Shown in pieces: positions 40,741 through 52,425 of a stretch of DNA of 64,000 bases. A program made the position numbers and the translations under genes. This DNA is from Pachyseris speciosa (Eukaryota; Cnidaria; Anthozoa; Scleractinia; Pachyseridae). The stretch spans positions 292,501 to 356,500 of the forward strand of contig JAEMWC010000653.1 of NCBI GenBank assembly GCA_016490735.1, given 5' to 3'. Every line of letters starts with the position of its first letter. Positions within the stretch are counted from its first letter, which is position 1. The notes beneath the pieces were generated by a model. It worked only from the letters and a program-made list of their open reading frames with translations. It had not been told where the DNA came from and searched no databases.

Positions 40741-42300
40741 AAAACCGATGAAAGATGAAAACCGTTGCCTTATTTCGAGGACGTTTTAAACGATCGTTTC
40801 GTTGGTTCGAGCACAGTTCCTGCAAATAATTTCAGTCCAACTGGTTTGCACGTCCAGCTTTACTCCGAGAAGGATTTCCAAATTAACGCACGCTTGCGAC
40901 TTATTGGAGGCCGTAAAATGTTTCCGTCAATAACTTGGATTTAATATATATTGTACACACAATAAACACACTAATGCGTTCGAAGCAGGGGAAAGACTAA
41001 CCCGAGAAACAGACTTTGTCGGGGTCAAATCTTCCTCAACCATTTTGAAATTCGGAATATCCAGAAAATTAGAACTGTTTATCTCAAATGTCTCGCGGTG
41101 GGCGGACTGGAACGATGACGTCAAACCCATATTTTCGCGCCAACAATATGCAAATTAAATTGAAATCGTGCAAGTGGAACAAGTCGACTCGTCTCGCGAC
41201 TTCGCCGCTCGTTAAAGTCTCCTTGGCAACAAGTCTAATTGTATCTAAACAAACGCCGTTAGGTGACGCAATTTACGTAAAAGTCTTGTCTCCAAGGGTG
41301 AAACCTCCAGTGCGGCGGCTATCAATTGTGATAATTGGGAACACTCTATTTATGGTAACTTTGGTTACACACGGCTTCGATCACTACCATATCAATTTTT
41401 TCATATACAGTTCGCATGTTCTATGTGTTCCTTGGTATCACGAGCATAGAGGGGCCAAGTCCGCGAACGTAATGTTATGGTCTACCCCATAGGACGAAGA
41501 TTTCCAATTGGCCATGTTCTAAACGAGTGAGGGCCTGGGAATGAGTTTTAAAATTTATCGATTAGAAAAAAATTGTTTACATTGCATGAAAGAGCATCTC
41601 TTTAATGGTCCCCTTACCAACTTTGATGCTGTTCCGTTGAATTGAAGCTGAAATAAAAGCTTTTGAAAGTTGTAAAAATTAGAGATTTTGTATGGTTTGG
41701 AGGGACAAACTTTCCGAAATAGAGACATTTGTATGGGATTTTTTAAAGATCTAAATGGACGTCAACTGGTGACTTTTCGACCAAACATGCTCAAACTTGC
41801 TGAAAGTACTTATTTTGAGATATCCTTTCATATGAGAATCGATTTAGTTTAATGTCATTGATTTTCAATGAAGTTTGGATTCGTTCCCAGGCCCTTACTC
41901 GTGGCCAATTGTTAAAAACGGTGTTTTATCGTTTGAGTGCAAAGGTTCGTTTACGTCAGGTTACAAAGAAGGTCAGCTCTCCTTCCTTTTCCTCTAGTCT
42001 CGGACCGGCATTAGAGGCAAAAATACTGCAAACGTGCATGGCAAAATACTATCCGTTCACGCCATTTTCTTCACTCTGTCAATGCCTAGACATGATCAAG
42101 TGCCGAAGCTCTTCAGGTACCGTTTGTTAAGTCCAAAGCAAACAGTTTCGAATTGATCGAGTCGACGTAGTCTTTCCCCTTCATATCATGGACATTCCCC
42201 AGTACCCACCCAGTTGGAAGCGGGGCTTTCCTTGAGGCTCTGGGAACGAGAATGACGTTATTTTCCCGCCAAAAGTCATCCACCCAGAACGAAAACTATA
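40741..42300. other. Intergenic between RecQ fragment and NTHL1
   Basis: Apart from the MITE at 41,507-41,918 I see no gene. The last 250 bp are more GC-balanced and may hold the NTHL1 promoter. Confidence 0.4.
41507..41918. mobile_element. MITE (ttggccatgttctaaacgag), copy 2
   Basis: It has the same ends and interior as 21,224-21,640 but the opposite orientation. The right end is shortened: actcgtggccaatt lacks the tttagaacat part. The copies differ by scattered substitutions and small indels. Confidence 0.75.
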
Positions 42301-42318
42301 ATGGCGGCTGGCGAGTGA
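42301..42318 (+). promoter_or_regulatory. Upstream ORF before the NTHL1 start
   Basis: ATGGCGGCTGGCGAGTGA encodes five residues and ends 12 bp before the NTHL1 ATG at 42,331. If the leader is transcribed, ribosomes would meet this start first, so leaky scanning or reinitiation could set NTHL1 output. Confidence 0.45.
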
Positions 42319-42330
42319 CTTAAAGAACAC

Positions 42331-42702
42331 ATGATCAGTTCTTCTTCTTCTTCATTGATTTTGAGGATGAGCTCGTCGCCATACTTCACCGCTAGTGGAA
42401 GGCAAACACGTTCCGCGGCGAGAGGAGCAATTGCAGCTCTGTCAACGAAACAAAAATCTCCGAGAAAGCACGTGAAGATCGAATGCGAAAACATAGAAGC
42501 TGATGATAACCGTGAGAACGAATCTGTGGCTTCTAAAAAGCGTAAAAAGGATACATCCGCTGGACAAGCACAATCCTCGTGCTGGGAACCTGCTAACTGG
42601 AGAGAACAGCTGGCCAATATCCGGGAAATGAGGAAATCCAGGGACGCTCCAGTGGATTCACAAGGGTGTGAAAAGACAGCTGATGCTAACGAGTCACCGG
42701 AG
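42331..42702 (+). CDS. NTHL1: NTHL1 exon 1: targeting region and start of glycosylase domain
   Basis: The exon encodes 124 residues and ends phase 0 at a GTGAGA donor. It contains a basic stretch (SKKRKKD-like) that could act as a nuclear signal. The conserved [20 protein letters not shown] block enters the HhH-GPD domain. A second Met at residue 12 is an alternative start that would shorten the targeting peptide. Confidence 0.9.
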
Positions 42703-45700
42703 GTGAGAGGGCACAGTCTGTTGGGGAGGGGTGGGGGAAAGGAAGGGTGGGGAGGATCAGGATGCTTTTTATCCAACAGAACTTGTTGGTTGTGCCTTTT
42801 ATGAGTCTCAAATTATTTTTGTAATTTTTCCAGAAATGTTACGATGGAATGTATTATGGCAGGCAAGTCAATCATGCCCAGCTGTGAATTTACCGTAAAA
42901 GCTATATTAACCCACCCTCTCTTTCCCCCAAGATCTGAAATAAGGTCCCCTCCCTAATATGTCCCCCATTAATAAGGCCTAAAATTAACCACCCCCCCCC
43001 CCCCCCCCCCATCGCTTTGGGGCTGTATTAATAGTTTTTATACACCATCAGACAAGTGATTCATAAACCCTTGTACATAAAATGAAGTCTTTGAAATTAG
43101 TTTAAGGTTTAATATGAAGTCAGTTTATATGTAACTATATTGACAAATTATCAAACAAAATAATGATGGTTTATTTTTCCCAGCATGCTAGCTCTGATTG
43201 TGTATCTTTACCAAGACAGAAGCTGGTACCAAGCCATTTGCTTTTGAAATGTTGCATGAAGTTGTGACGGTGATTTACTAGCCAGAACCAGTTTTAAAGA
43301 GATTTTATCAAGCAAAGTAGAATTTGGAAACATCTGACGGATGGCAGTCAACATTTCTAGTTTTGTTTTTATTCCTTGAAAAAATTGGGTTAGTCTTGTT
43401 TATTGAATACTGCCACATCAACATTTTATCATAATTTAAGGATAAATTCTTTTGTCTTGTCTATGTCTTGCAGACTGTCCGTTATCAGGTGCTCATTTCC
43501 CTTATGCTGTCAAGTCAAACAAAAGATCAAGTCACTTTTGCTGCAATGGAAAAGTTAAAAGCTTATGGTTTAACAGTAGAGAATGTTCTTAAAACACCAG
43601 CCAGCAAGATTGGAGAGCTGATTTACCCAGTAGGTTTTTGGAAGGTGAGCATTTACTGAATATGTTAAAACTTTATTTAATCAACCAACATCGTGATGAT
43701 GAAATGTTCTTTTTTTTTTTATCTGAATGTCAGTTGTTGAAAGTATGGGACAGTGATGCCTGATTCTGTATTATCCTTTGGGCTGGTTTATATGGGTAAT
43801 ATAAAGGGAAAATAATGTAATGCAAGCCTTTCAAACTTGTGTCTGATCTACTATAATACAAACAGAGGGGAATGCAAGTGCTTATTCATTAAATTGAAAA
43901 GTTTCTCTTTGTTTTACTTGTCTTTGTCTTATCTGTTTCTATCATCATTAGTCCTCACCCATGTCAAGTAGTGAATGGGCCTCCTAAGAGGTTTCCATGA
44001 CCAACAAACAATTTTGGAGACAGGTGGTCAGCCCATTGCCCACCGTCTGTCTAACCCTGAGATGTGTGTAAGGCAGACCACAGCGCTGGGAACTACATTG
44101 TACTTCTTGATCAGTGTCTGTGGGTTGTTTTACATCCCTCTTCAGTTTTATGTATGGACACAAAGGAGGCAAGACCAACAGCTTAAATGTTCAGGGTTGG
44201 AACCTACAGGGCGAGTAACTTTCAGAAAACACTTGCATGGGCATGTGATCACTTGCCAGTGACTGAATTTTCCAGATAAGTTTACCAGTTTACCAGTTCT
44301 AGCACTTGGACTCCTTCAATTTGACTTCTGTTGGTCATTATTCCTATGTAGTCTCATTGATCAGTAGTCCATTTAAAAGATGGCTCCAAGCTGACCACTC
44401 ATGCTAGCTAGGTTGGACACCAGGGGTAGCCACAGCCAGGGTTAATTACATCACTATTGGTTCTTTAATGTCCCACAGAATCAGTTATGAAGAGCTGTGA
44501 GACAGGCCATACGGTTTATCATCCTTAATAATCCAAGACCGTAGAAAGAATAACCATTTGCAGATGTCATTAAAAGGCAGTACTTTCTCCTCAGTAATTT
44601 AAAGACCCCAAGTGTTTGTCTGGCCGGGGTTTGAACCTGCGACCTCCCTCACGGTAGTCTGGTGTTCTATCAACTGAGCTAACTGGTAAACCCCTAAAAA
44701 CATTTTTGTTTATCGGCCCAGTCGGTAGAAAGAATCATCTTTTTTTTTTATTCCAAGAGCTTGGCAACATACAACAAAATAATGACTCAGAAAAACAAAA
44801 TAAAAATATAAGTGTGAATGATATATGAAATAAATCATATATGAACTGTGGAAAGTATAAGCAAGAAATGCACAACAAACAGGGAAAAAAGTAATATTTT
44901 GGAATTGAATGACAGTTGCTTTCAGCAGAGAATTTGGAAAGTAGTAACGCAACTGCAGTAGGTTTGCTGTTGTCCTTTAGCCAAAGGATCAGACGTAGGG
45001 TTATTGGTGTGACGTGACAAGTATGAAAATAGCTTTTCCTTGATTGGCTGATATGCGGGATATACTGAGCTCTGAAAATATCTCATTTATTGTAACCTTT
45101 TGATTGGCCTATATTCAGGATAATCCTGGGAATTAAACTGGAATTGTAATTACTTAACTCTTTTTCTACCGTTCACCAAAATATTGGTCGTAGAAGACCA
45201 ATGCTTTGAAACCTGTAACTTTCCCAAATCCCGGTCTATGGTCAAAATGAAGCATTTTTATTGCAAAATAATAAGTTTTTTGGATTTCATCACCCTGGAA
45301 ACTGACTGAAACTCCCAATTTTCACTGAATATGACTGTTTATTCTCTTTGAAAACCAAAATCGCCCTCGGACAACACCAAAATTCATGCAAATTTGTCTT
45401 GGAGTTTTCAAGACAAAAATTCCTCTTGAAGTTAAAAGTTTCCATTGGCAGCAAACTTTGACTCCACTTCTTGCAATCTGTTCCACATTTACCTGCTCTC
45501 TCCTTCATCCCGACCCCAATAACACTGTTTGATTTCAGTTGCTCTCACAATCTGTAACGTTCACATTTGTGACCCAAAGGAATTCTGGGATATTGTTGCC
45601 TAACAGCGGCATGGAAGACTGCCAATTTCCATTTCACACACCGTATTTTCCGGTGTATAAGTTGACCTTCTAAGTCTTGAAAATCACTCCAAAAAGTTGA

Positions 45701-48700
45701 TCTCGACTTATACACAGGTCAAAAGTCAACAGTCATTCAGCGAGTGGATAAAAATCACTCATTAGCATAACAATAGACTCCAAAGTAAAGAACAAAAGGG
45801 AAACAACACAAGTAGTTTAAAGATGAATATTTAATAAAAAAGTGGTACAGTATTGAATAAAGAAAATGTTTAGAAATACAATTGGTTGTCCCATGATTTA
45901 TCTCATGATACCTCGCGCACTACGTTCGGTCTTCCTTGACATCACACTTAGCCTGTTTGTTGTTTCGCATACCCTACTTTAAGCTTGTCTTCTCCACAGA
46001 AGTTGCCACATATCCTGTGAGTTAATTAGGTCTACATTGTGATGTTATTTGTAGGAGAAATTCTTCAATAAACTTGAGCAAAACCACCCTGTTTCTGCTT
46101 GTGCAATTGAGCGTGACTCAAGGCATGTTGCTGGCTTGGTAACCTCTCACTTTGGTTATGGGTTCATTACCAGGTTAACACGGTCATGGAAGATTGTGCA
46201 TTGTTTACGACTTCGTTCTTTTGCGTTTTTGAAGTATTTTGAATTTGTTTTGGCATAAAAAGGTTCCAAACATTTCGTATAAGTTACAATGTTTGTTAAA
46301 ATACCTTTATGTTGAAGGTATGGCTTTGAATTTTGGAGGTTTTCAATGATATTCTTGCTGAAGTGTGTCACTTCATGTCACTTGATCGATGCGATTTTTT
46401 CTCCATGGAACTTTTTTGCAACGAACTGCTAAGGATTTTGAACTCAGTTTGTACACAATAAATTAGTAAAATCTCAACTTTTGGTCTCAAAGAGTAGGGT
46501 TGACTTATACACAGGGTCTACTTATACATGGGAAAATACGGTATTTTTTGTAAGTGTCTAGCCACCCGGTCCTGCTGGCAAAATATTTCACCGATTGCAC
46601 TATTATTTTACAAGCTAGTCAAAACTCACCAAAATTGCCATGCCAGGTCCCGGAATCTACTCACAAAACGACTAAAGACACAACTTCACTCCGTGGATTG
46701 CCATCACTCACTCAAATACTTTGAGTGGCCCACTTCATGTGAAATTGCTTCTCACCTCTGTTTTCCCAAATCCCAGACTATGGTTGAAATGAAGAATTTT
46801 TATTGCAAAATGATAAGTTTTTCAGATTTCATCACCTGGAAACTGACTGAAACTCCCAATTTTCACTTAATATGACTGTTTATTCTCTTTGAAAACCAAA
46901 ATCGCCCTCGGACAACACCAAAATTCATGCAACTTTGTCTTGGAGTTTTCAAGACAAAATTCCTCTTGAAGTTAAAAGTTTACATTGGCAGCAAACTTTG
47001 ACTCCACTTCTTGCAATCTGTTCCACATTTTCCTGGCCTGCTCACTCCTTTATCCCGACCCTGATAATGCTGTTTGATTTCAGTTGCTCTCACTGTCTCA
47101 AATTTTCACATTTGTGACCCAAAGGAATTCTGGGATATTCTTGTCTAACAGTGGCATGGAAGACTGCCAATTTCCATTTCACATATTTTTTGTAAGTGTC
47201 TAGCCAACTGGTCCTGCTGGCAAAATATTTTACCGATTGCATTATTTACAAGCTAGTCAAAACTTACCAAAATTGCCATGCCAGGTCCCGGAATCCACTC
47301 ACAAAACGACTAAAGACACAACTTCACTCCGTGGATTGCCATCACTCGCTCAAATACTTTGAGTGGCCCACTTCGTGTGAAATTGCTTCTCACCTCTGTT
47401 TTCTTTCAAAGGATTGCCTCTACCCATCAACCAAGCTTTATGATGCCAGGTAGGGGGCTTCTGAGGTGGAAAATGGCTCGAAAAACACATTTATAAATCA
47501 AATAAGCAACAAATTGTAGCTGCAGTGTTCATTTAGAAATAAACGACAGCTAGCGTGACAAGCGTGACAACAAAGGTAGAGCCTTTGGTGTTGTGGACCA
47601 GCAAAATTGCTGTGGTAACCCTTGTATGGAGTAGCCAGGTCTATTTAACCGCCTACCATCTGAAAATTGCAAAAAATGCGACTAAATCGACCGGTAGAGA
47701 AAGAGTTTATCTGATTGGTTCACATGTGGAATATCTCGCAAATAAAGACCATATTTTCAAATTCCATTTTAAAATGGAATTGCGTTAAAGGTGAATTTGT
47801 AATTTCTTATTTTAAAGAAAGCTTTAACAAATCGCAAGCAGTTCCAAGCAGGTAGTTGTATGCATGCAATGTGTCCTCCATACTGCAAGGTTCAGCAAAA
47901 AAATAATAATCATTAATACTGATGGCGTTGTATCATGCATCGTGATATTTGATACCTTTATCATTGAATTGCACTTGTCTTCATGCTCCATTCTCTTCAA
48001 CATGCCAGTATTCAACTACATCTGTAGCAGCATACAAAATTTTATGTCATTTCATTTTAAATCACAGAAAAAAGCTGACTACATAAAAGATGCAACTCAG
48101 ATTTGTGCTGAGAAGTATGATGGTGACATCCCTCCTACAGTAGAGGAACTTGTCAAACTCCCGGGGGTGGGGCCTAAAATGGCACACATTACCATGAATG
48201 TGGCGTGGGGACAAGTGACAGGGATTGGAGTTGACACTCATGTTCACAGGATATCAAACAGACTGGGCTGGGTAAAGAAACCTACTAAGCTGCCTGAAGA
48301 TACAAGAATTGCTGTGGAGAGCTGGCTTCCAAGGTAGGTACTTGCACCCAGGCTCAAGCTGTTTTTTGTCTTTCCAATTAATGATTTTCTAAAAGGTACA
48401 TTTTTGTGTCTGAAAGGAAGCCCATGTAAGAAAAAATGAGATCACTGCTACACCACTTTATCCATGCATTTATTTTCTCTCGTATTAATATTATATAATT
48501 TCCAATTATTGGAATTATTCCAATTATTGGAAAGTAATTACTGTTATGTAGAAAAACTGTTTCATTAACTTCACCTACTGAAAATAGGGCAGTTAGTATT
48601 TTCAGGAAGGGAACAACAGCTTTCACACATATTTCAGTAGATTATAATTCCCCAAGACTTTTTAGTATAGACTGAAAGATTTAGCTGACAACATTTCCAA

Positions 48701-49481
48701 TCATTCTAATCTTAACAACAACAAAAAAAAAAAACATCTACATGTATCGTGTTATTGAGTTCTTTTCACTAATCACTCCACATAATTTGTTCTTCTAATT
48801 TCCTTTGTGACTAGGGAGCCCAGGTTTTATAAGCCTCTTGGTTTCTTCTAAGCTCCCTTAGCTTGCCAGCTCCCAGTAGAGGCCCATGGTCCCATCTGGC
48901 ATCCATGGGCTTTTTTTTTTTCTGCAAGACTTAAAATGTGTCTGTTTTGAAATCTCTGCAACAGGGCATTAGCTACTTGCAAATTATTTTAGTATCCAAC
49001 TTCTCTGCAATCTTTAGCTTTTTCTATACACACTGACCTGGTTACTGACATGGAATTCCCTACCGTTTTCAGATGTTTCCTTGTGCTTGATCCTGGACTG
49101 TGTAATCATAATCAACACAGTGTGATCATCTCATATGTACAATTTTACAAGATAAAATCAAGGCTACCATGGCACAGCTGTGTTACCAGCATTTTAAATA
49201 ATGCCTTGATCATGCCCATTGCACTGCAATGTTGTCTATTAAATTTTTGTATGAGGTAAACCCAATGCAATGTTTTTATCTGTTTTTGCAGGGAGGAGTG
49301 GGATGAAATTAACTTACTACTGGTTGGATTTGGGCAACAAATATGTCTTCCTGTAGGACCACAATGTGCAATGTGCTTGAACTGCAAGATTTGTCCAGAA
49401 GGACGCAGAGTGACCCGGGGGAAACCCAGTAACAAAGCTAAAGGAAAATCCTCACCTGAAAAAGGTGGAAAGGATGCTTGA
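42331..49481 (+). CDS. NTHL1: Endonuclease III homologue NTHL1, complete 4-exon gene
   Basis: NTHL1 is a bifunctional DNA glycosylase/AP lyase of base-excision repair. It removes oxidised pyrimidines in nucleus and mitochondria. Exons 42,331-42,702, 43,474-43,644, 48,068-48,333 and 49,292-49,481 join in phase (0, 0, 2) to 332 residues, close to the usual length. The helix-hairpin-helix LPGVGPK carries catalytic Lys218 and VDTHVHR carries Asp237. A C-x6-C-x2-C-x5-C [4Fe-4S] loop uses Cys288, 295, 298 and 304, with an extra Cys301. The N-terminus is Ser/Arg-rich with few acidic residues, as in a mitochondrial targeting sequence. The protein appears fully functional. Confidence 0.95.
42891..43040. 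repeat. Copy of the ccgtaaaag MITE with poly-C tract
   Basis: It begins taccgtaaaagctatattaa, as at 28.3 kb, has the same T/C-rich interior, and contains a C run near 42,989-43,011. It lies in NTHL1 intron 1. The right end is eroded. Confidence 0.5.
43474..43644 (+). CDS. NTHL1: NTHL1 exon 2
   Basis: This 57-codon exon is phase 0 on both sides. It encodes [18 protein letters not shown] and LIYPVGFWK, the conserved helices that hold the damaged-DNA pocket. It is bounded by a tatgtcttgcag acceptor and a GTGAGC donor. Confidence 0.95.
44440..44690 (-). mobile_element. tRNA-derived SINE, copy 2 (NTHL1 intron 2)
   Basis: It is homologous to 18,600-18,944 from ggttctttaatgtcccacag to the tRNA-like head at 44,628-44,690. 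On the minus strand that head has an A-box-like tagctcagttgatagaac and a B-box-like aggttcaaacc. It is antisense to NTHL1. Confidence 0.75.
45221..47402. repeat. 640 bp tandem duplication in NTHL1 intron 2
   Basis: Copy 1 is 45,221-45,640 plus 46,542-46,762 (about 639 bp once the inserted element is removed). Copy 2 is 46,763-47,402 (640 bp). Shared blocks include gaaactgactgaaactccca, tcgccctcggacaacaccaa and gccaggtcccggaat. The copies are close but not identical. Confidence 0.85.
45641..46541. mobile_element. 901 bp TA-target DNA transposon in duplication copy 1
   Basis: The ends are ccgtattttccggtgtataa and its partial inverse cttatacatgggaaaatacg-g. The element is absent from the homologous point of copy 2 (cacatattttttg near 47,182-47,194), so boundaries and TA target are defined by comparison. 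It is probably a Tc1/mariner or pogo-type derivative. The interior holds only a 71-codon minus-strand frame that I do not recognise. Confidence 0.8.
48068..48333 (+). CDS. NTHL1: NTHL1 exon 3: HhH motif and catalytic residues
   Basis: The acceptor atcacag precedes [10 protein letters not shown], and the exon ends in phase 2 at AG|GTAGGT. It carries [10 protein letters not shown] with catalytic Lys218 and [10 protein letters not shown] with Asp237. The 19-residue spacing matches the animal NTHL1 arrangement. Confidence 0.95.
49292..49481 (+). CDS. NTHL1: NTHL1 exon 4: iron-sulfur loop and C-terminus
   Basis: The acceptor tgtttttgcag completes Arg270. The exon encodes [13 protein letters not shown] and then the four-cysteine [4Fe-4S] loop, and ends after a Lys-rich tail at TGA 49,479-49,481. 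Confidence 0.95.
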
Positions 49482-51361
49482 AAAGTGTGCTGTTACACTG
49501 ACTTAATTTTGAAGCAGGAGAAAATAATGTTATCCTTTGAATTGTTTCAAGGATACAACAACAGAGCTTGAAAATTTATCATTAACCTGATGGCTGGTAT
49601 TTACATGCCTGCATAGCTAAGTTTTTAGATGGAAGCAATAAATTGCCTGACAATAGCATCCAAGTTTAAGGGAAACAGTTTGATTTTGAAGATAGCAAGG
49701 GTCTTGATTAACTGAGTGGAAAATTACTTCATCCACAGGGAATCTAAGGGATTTGATTTTAGCCATACAAACTTTTTTTTTATTTATTCATATCACTGTG
49801 ATAATGCTTACAAGGATTTTGTTCATGTTTGCAAGCTGCTTCTCACACACAAAAATAAAACATAAGTCAAATTACACTTACCCTTATAAAAATTAAATTA
49901 ATAATAAATTACGGTAACCTTATAATTATACTTTTTAATAGATTATGTGTAGATTCTTCTATTTGCACCTAAGTTTCCCTCTGCCAGGTATTGTTATGTT
50001 AATTTGTAAAGTTAATTACTTAATCAAGTACGTATTCATCTGGACTCTTTGTTTTTTCTATTTTCATTTCTGCCAATTATATATGGTCATGGTTTAAGAT
50101 TTGCCTTCCTGCTAATCTGCAATCAGACCTACTGTAGGTTTCCTTACAACAAAAGGCAGTGGGGAAAAAAAGAACACATCATCACAAATATCAATATTTC
50201 TATGATGTGGAATTTCAGGGTTCGTACTCTTTTTTGGACTAAAAATTCAAGGACTTTTCAAGGACATTCCAGGGCATAATTCCAAATTTTCAAGCACTCC
50301 ATCCAGTAAAAAATGCCATTAGAAAGTGATACTAGATGATCGGGTTTAAGGGATAACTGCCAGATTTGTTCAAGTCTAAGTCTCTTCTAGTTCTTCCACT
50401 AAGTGGAAACAGTCAAACAGCAAATTTCAAGGTTTTTTGAGGACCCAATGTACTTTTCACGGACTTTCAAGGCCTTGAATTTTGATTTTCATATTCAAGG
50501 ACTTTAAAGGTGCAAGTGAACCCTGGGATATGGTGGAGTATCTCTAAGGAGAGGACGTGTTTAGATCCCTCCATTTGACAATAATTCCATGAGCAGTAAT
50601 CCTTAAACTTTATCAATGTACATGTAAGCTTTGGAATTGATCAAGAGTAACTTGGACAAAGCCAAACTACTGTACATTACCAGTTAATCCCCAGCAGATC
50701 TAAAGAAAATGTCATCTTCCAGTGAGAATATGCCAATAAATAACTCAAAACAGAATTGAAACATCACTCTGTACATAACAAAGTTTGACTCCAATAACTA
50801 GCTGCAATTCTCTGTGCAGTATACAGCTGTATGTCCCAGTGTTGTGAATCTTATAGTTAGAATTGTCACATGATAATCTACATTTTTGTTTAGATTAAAG
50901 TCAATAAAGTCAAAGTCAAAGAAAAAAGAGATAATCTACAATCAATATTCAACAGTGTGGTGAATCTTAATGAATTTATGAGTCAAATCACTATCAAGCT
51001 CAACTGGTTAATAATAATTACAATGTATGTTATAATGTTGTGTTAGCTATATAATATAGCAATGCCAAATTAAACCAAGGCCAAATTCGATCATTCTAAT
51101 CAGTCACCAATGAAATAAAAACACATTATGTAAACTGAACTTAACTTGAAGTGAGTAAATGTATGTGATGTTTATGACGTTAAGCCAGAAAAACTTGTGA
51201 GTGAGTCAGAGTGTTTGCTTGACTTGCAATAAAGACTTGGACTTGGACTTGGATTTGACCTAAAGGAACTGGCCTCCATCCCAGAAAATTGAATCAAGCA
51301 ATCAAAAGCATGGTGTCCTGTGATGAAAATTGATTTGGTAAGGCACCAACTAGAAGCAATA
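49482..51361. other. Intergenic after NTHL1
   Basis: AT-rich sequence with likely NTHL1 3' untranslated region. There are possible AATAAA-type signals near 49,637 and 49,855. A repeat-like segment around 50,220-50,520 contains ttcaaggactttcaag-type blocks in several orientations. No gene is recognised. Confidence 0.4.
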
Positions 51362-51757
51362 CAGTCGAACCTTGATTGTCTGAACCTCGATTATCTGGAC
51401 TTGCTTAGCTGGTCCCAGTTTTTCATGAATATTAATTAACCATATTTAAGATCCGCAGCAAAACTTTTTGCCTTCCAATTAAGTAATGAAACTCCGGTTT
51501 GGAGTTTGTTTCGCTTCAAAACACAAATCTGTACACGTTTTGAGCCCACGCGTGCCATACTACTGAAATGCATTTCGCTGAGCTCTGATTTGCTCAGGTG
51601 TTCATTGTTTCAAAGTGAAATTTCACGCTCCACTTGTTCAGTCATTCAGTTTTAGTTTTGGCTCATTAACATTCATATTTTCAATTGTGTCGGGACTCTC
51701 CATTATTCGGACTATTCAGCTTAGTCCCCATGAGTCTGGATAATCGAGGTTCGACTG
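51362..51757. mobile_element. Pogo/Tigger-like MITE, copy 1
   Basis: The ends cagtcgaaccttgattgtct and ggataatcgaggttcgactg are inverted and flanked by TA on both sides, the pogo target site. The interior is colinear with 62,067-62,443, including the cagtttttcatgaatattaa and tgagctctgatttgctcagg blocks. Confidence 0.8.
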
Positions 51758-52223
51758 TACTACTGATGGAATGGTTCAGTTCCTCACAGGACACTCACCT
51801 CAAAGCCAGGCCTGGCAGCACAGGCATCATACCCCACCCACACCCCACTAATGGTATGAATGGTACAGGGCCTGACTTTTCCACAAATGCATGTAAATTG
51901 TGATCTGCAATTTACTTATTGAAACCATGGATATCGTCCTCATTTGGAAGACACGTCTTTGTGTCAGATTCATAAATTTTACGTACCGTAATTACAAGAA
52001 ATTCAACTGAACTTTAAACTATTGCTGCAAGTAAGATAAATCTCTAAGCACTAAAAAAGCTTGTGAAAATTTGTTCAAGCTGAAACTTTGTCAGAGAGTT
52101 TTTTCCCACTAACTTATCCACAGAGCTGGGATTATTCTCAGACTACAGTTTTAGATCTCTATCTTTAGCAGATGCTTTAGACCATCTCATAAAAAGTATT
52201 AATTAAAAATACCTCTAGTCAAT

Positions 52224-52425
52224 AAATTAACCTTTATTTATAACACAAAGGCTAGTGGGGCCGAGCAAATACATGAAACAACTAATTCAAATCAACATAA
52301 CAGGTTAAGAATGCAAATGGCAGGAGGCAAACCAGTTGGCTACTTACAAGTGTGGCCAAGCTAGAGTGGGACTTAGAACCCTGGGCCTCTGCAATGGAAG
52401 TACAGTGCTCGGTCACCCCGCTTCC
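52224..52425 (-). mobile_element. SINE-like retroposon with AATAAAGG end
   Basis: On the minus strand a tRNA-like B-box (agggttctaagtccc) lies near the 5' end. The 3' end matches the fragment at 731-805. A shared 3' end with different lengths at two loci suggests a SINE using a LINE tail. The 52.4-54.2 kb stretch to the right has no recognisable gene. Confidence 0.5.

Noticed and set aside
42276..42776. 166-codon minus-strand frame over NTHL1 exon 1
   Set aside because: Antisense to a well-supported exon and ends in a repeat-like G/C tract.
43975..44262. 95-codon plus-strand frame in NTHL1 intron 2
   Set aside because: No domain or acceptor/donor phase match with NTHL1 exons, and it adjoins the SINE region.
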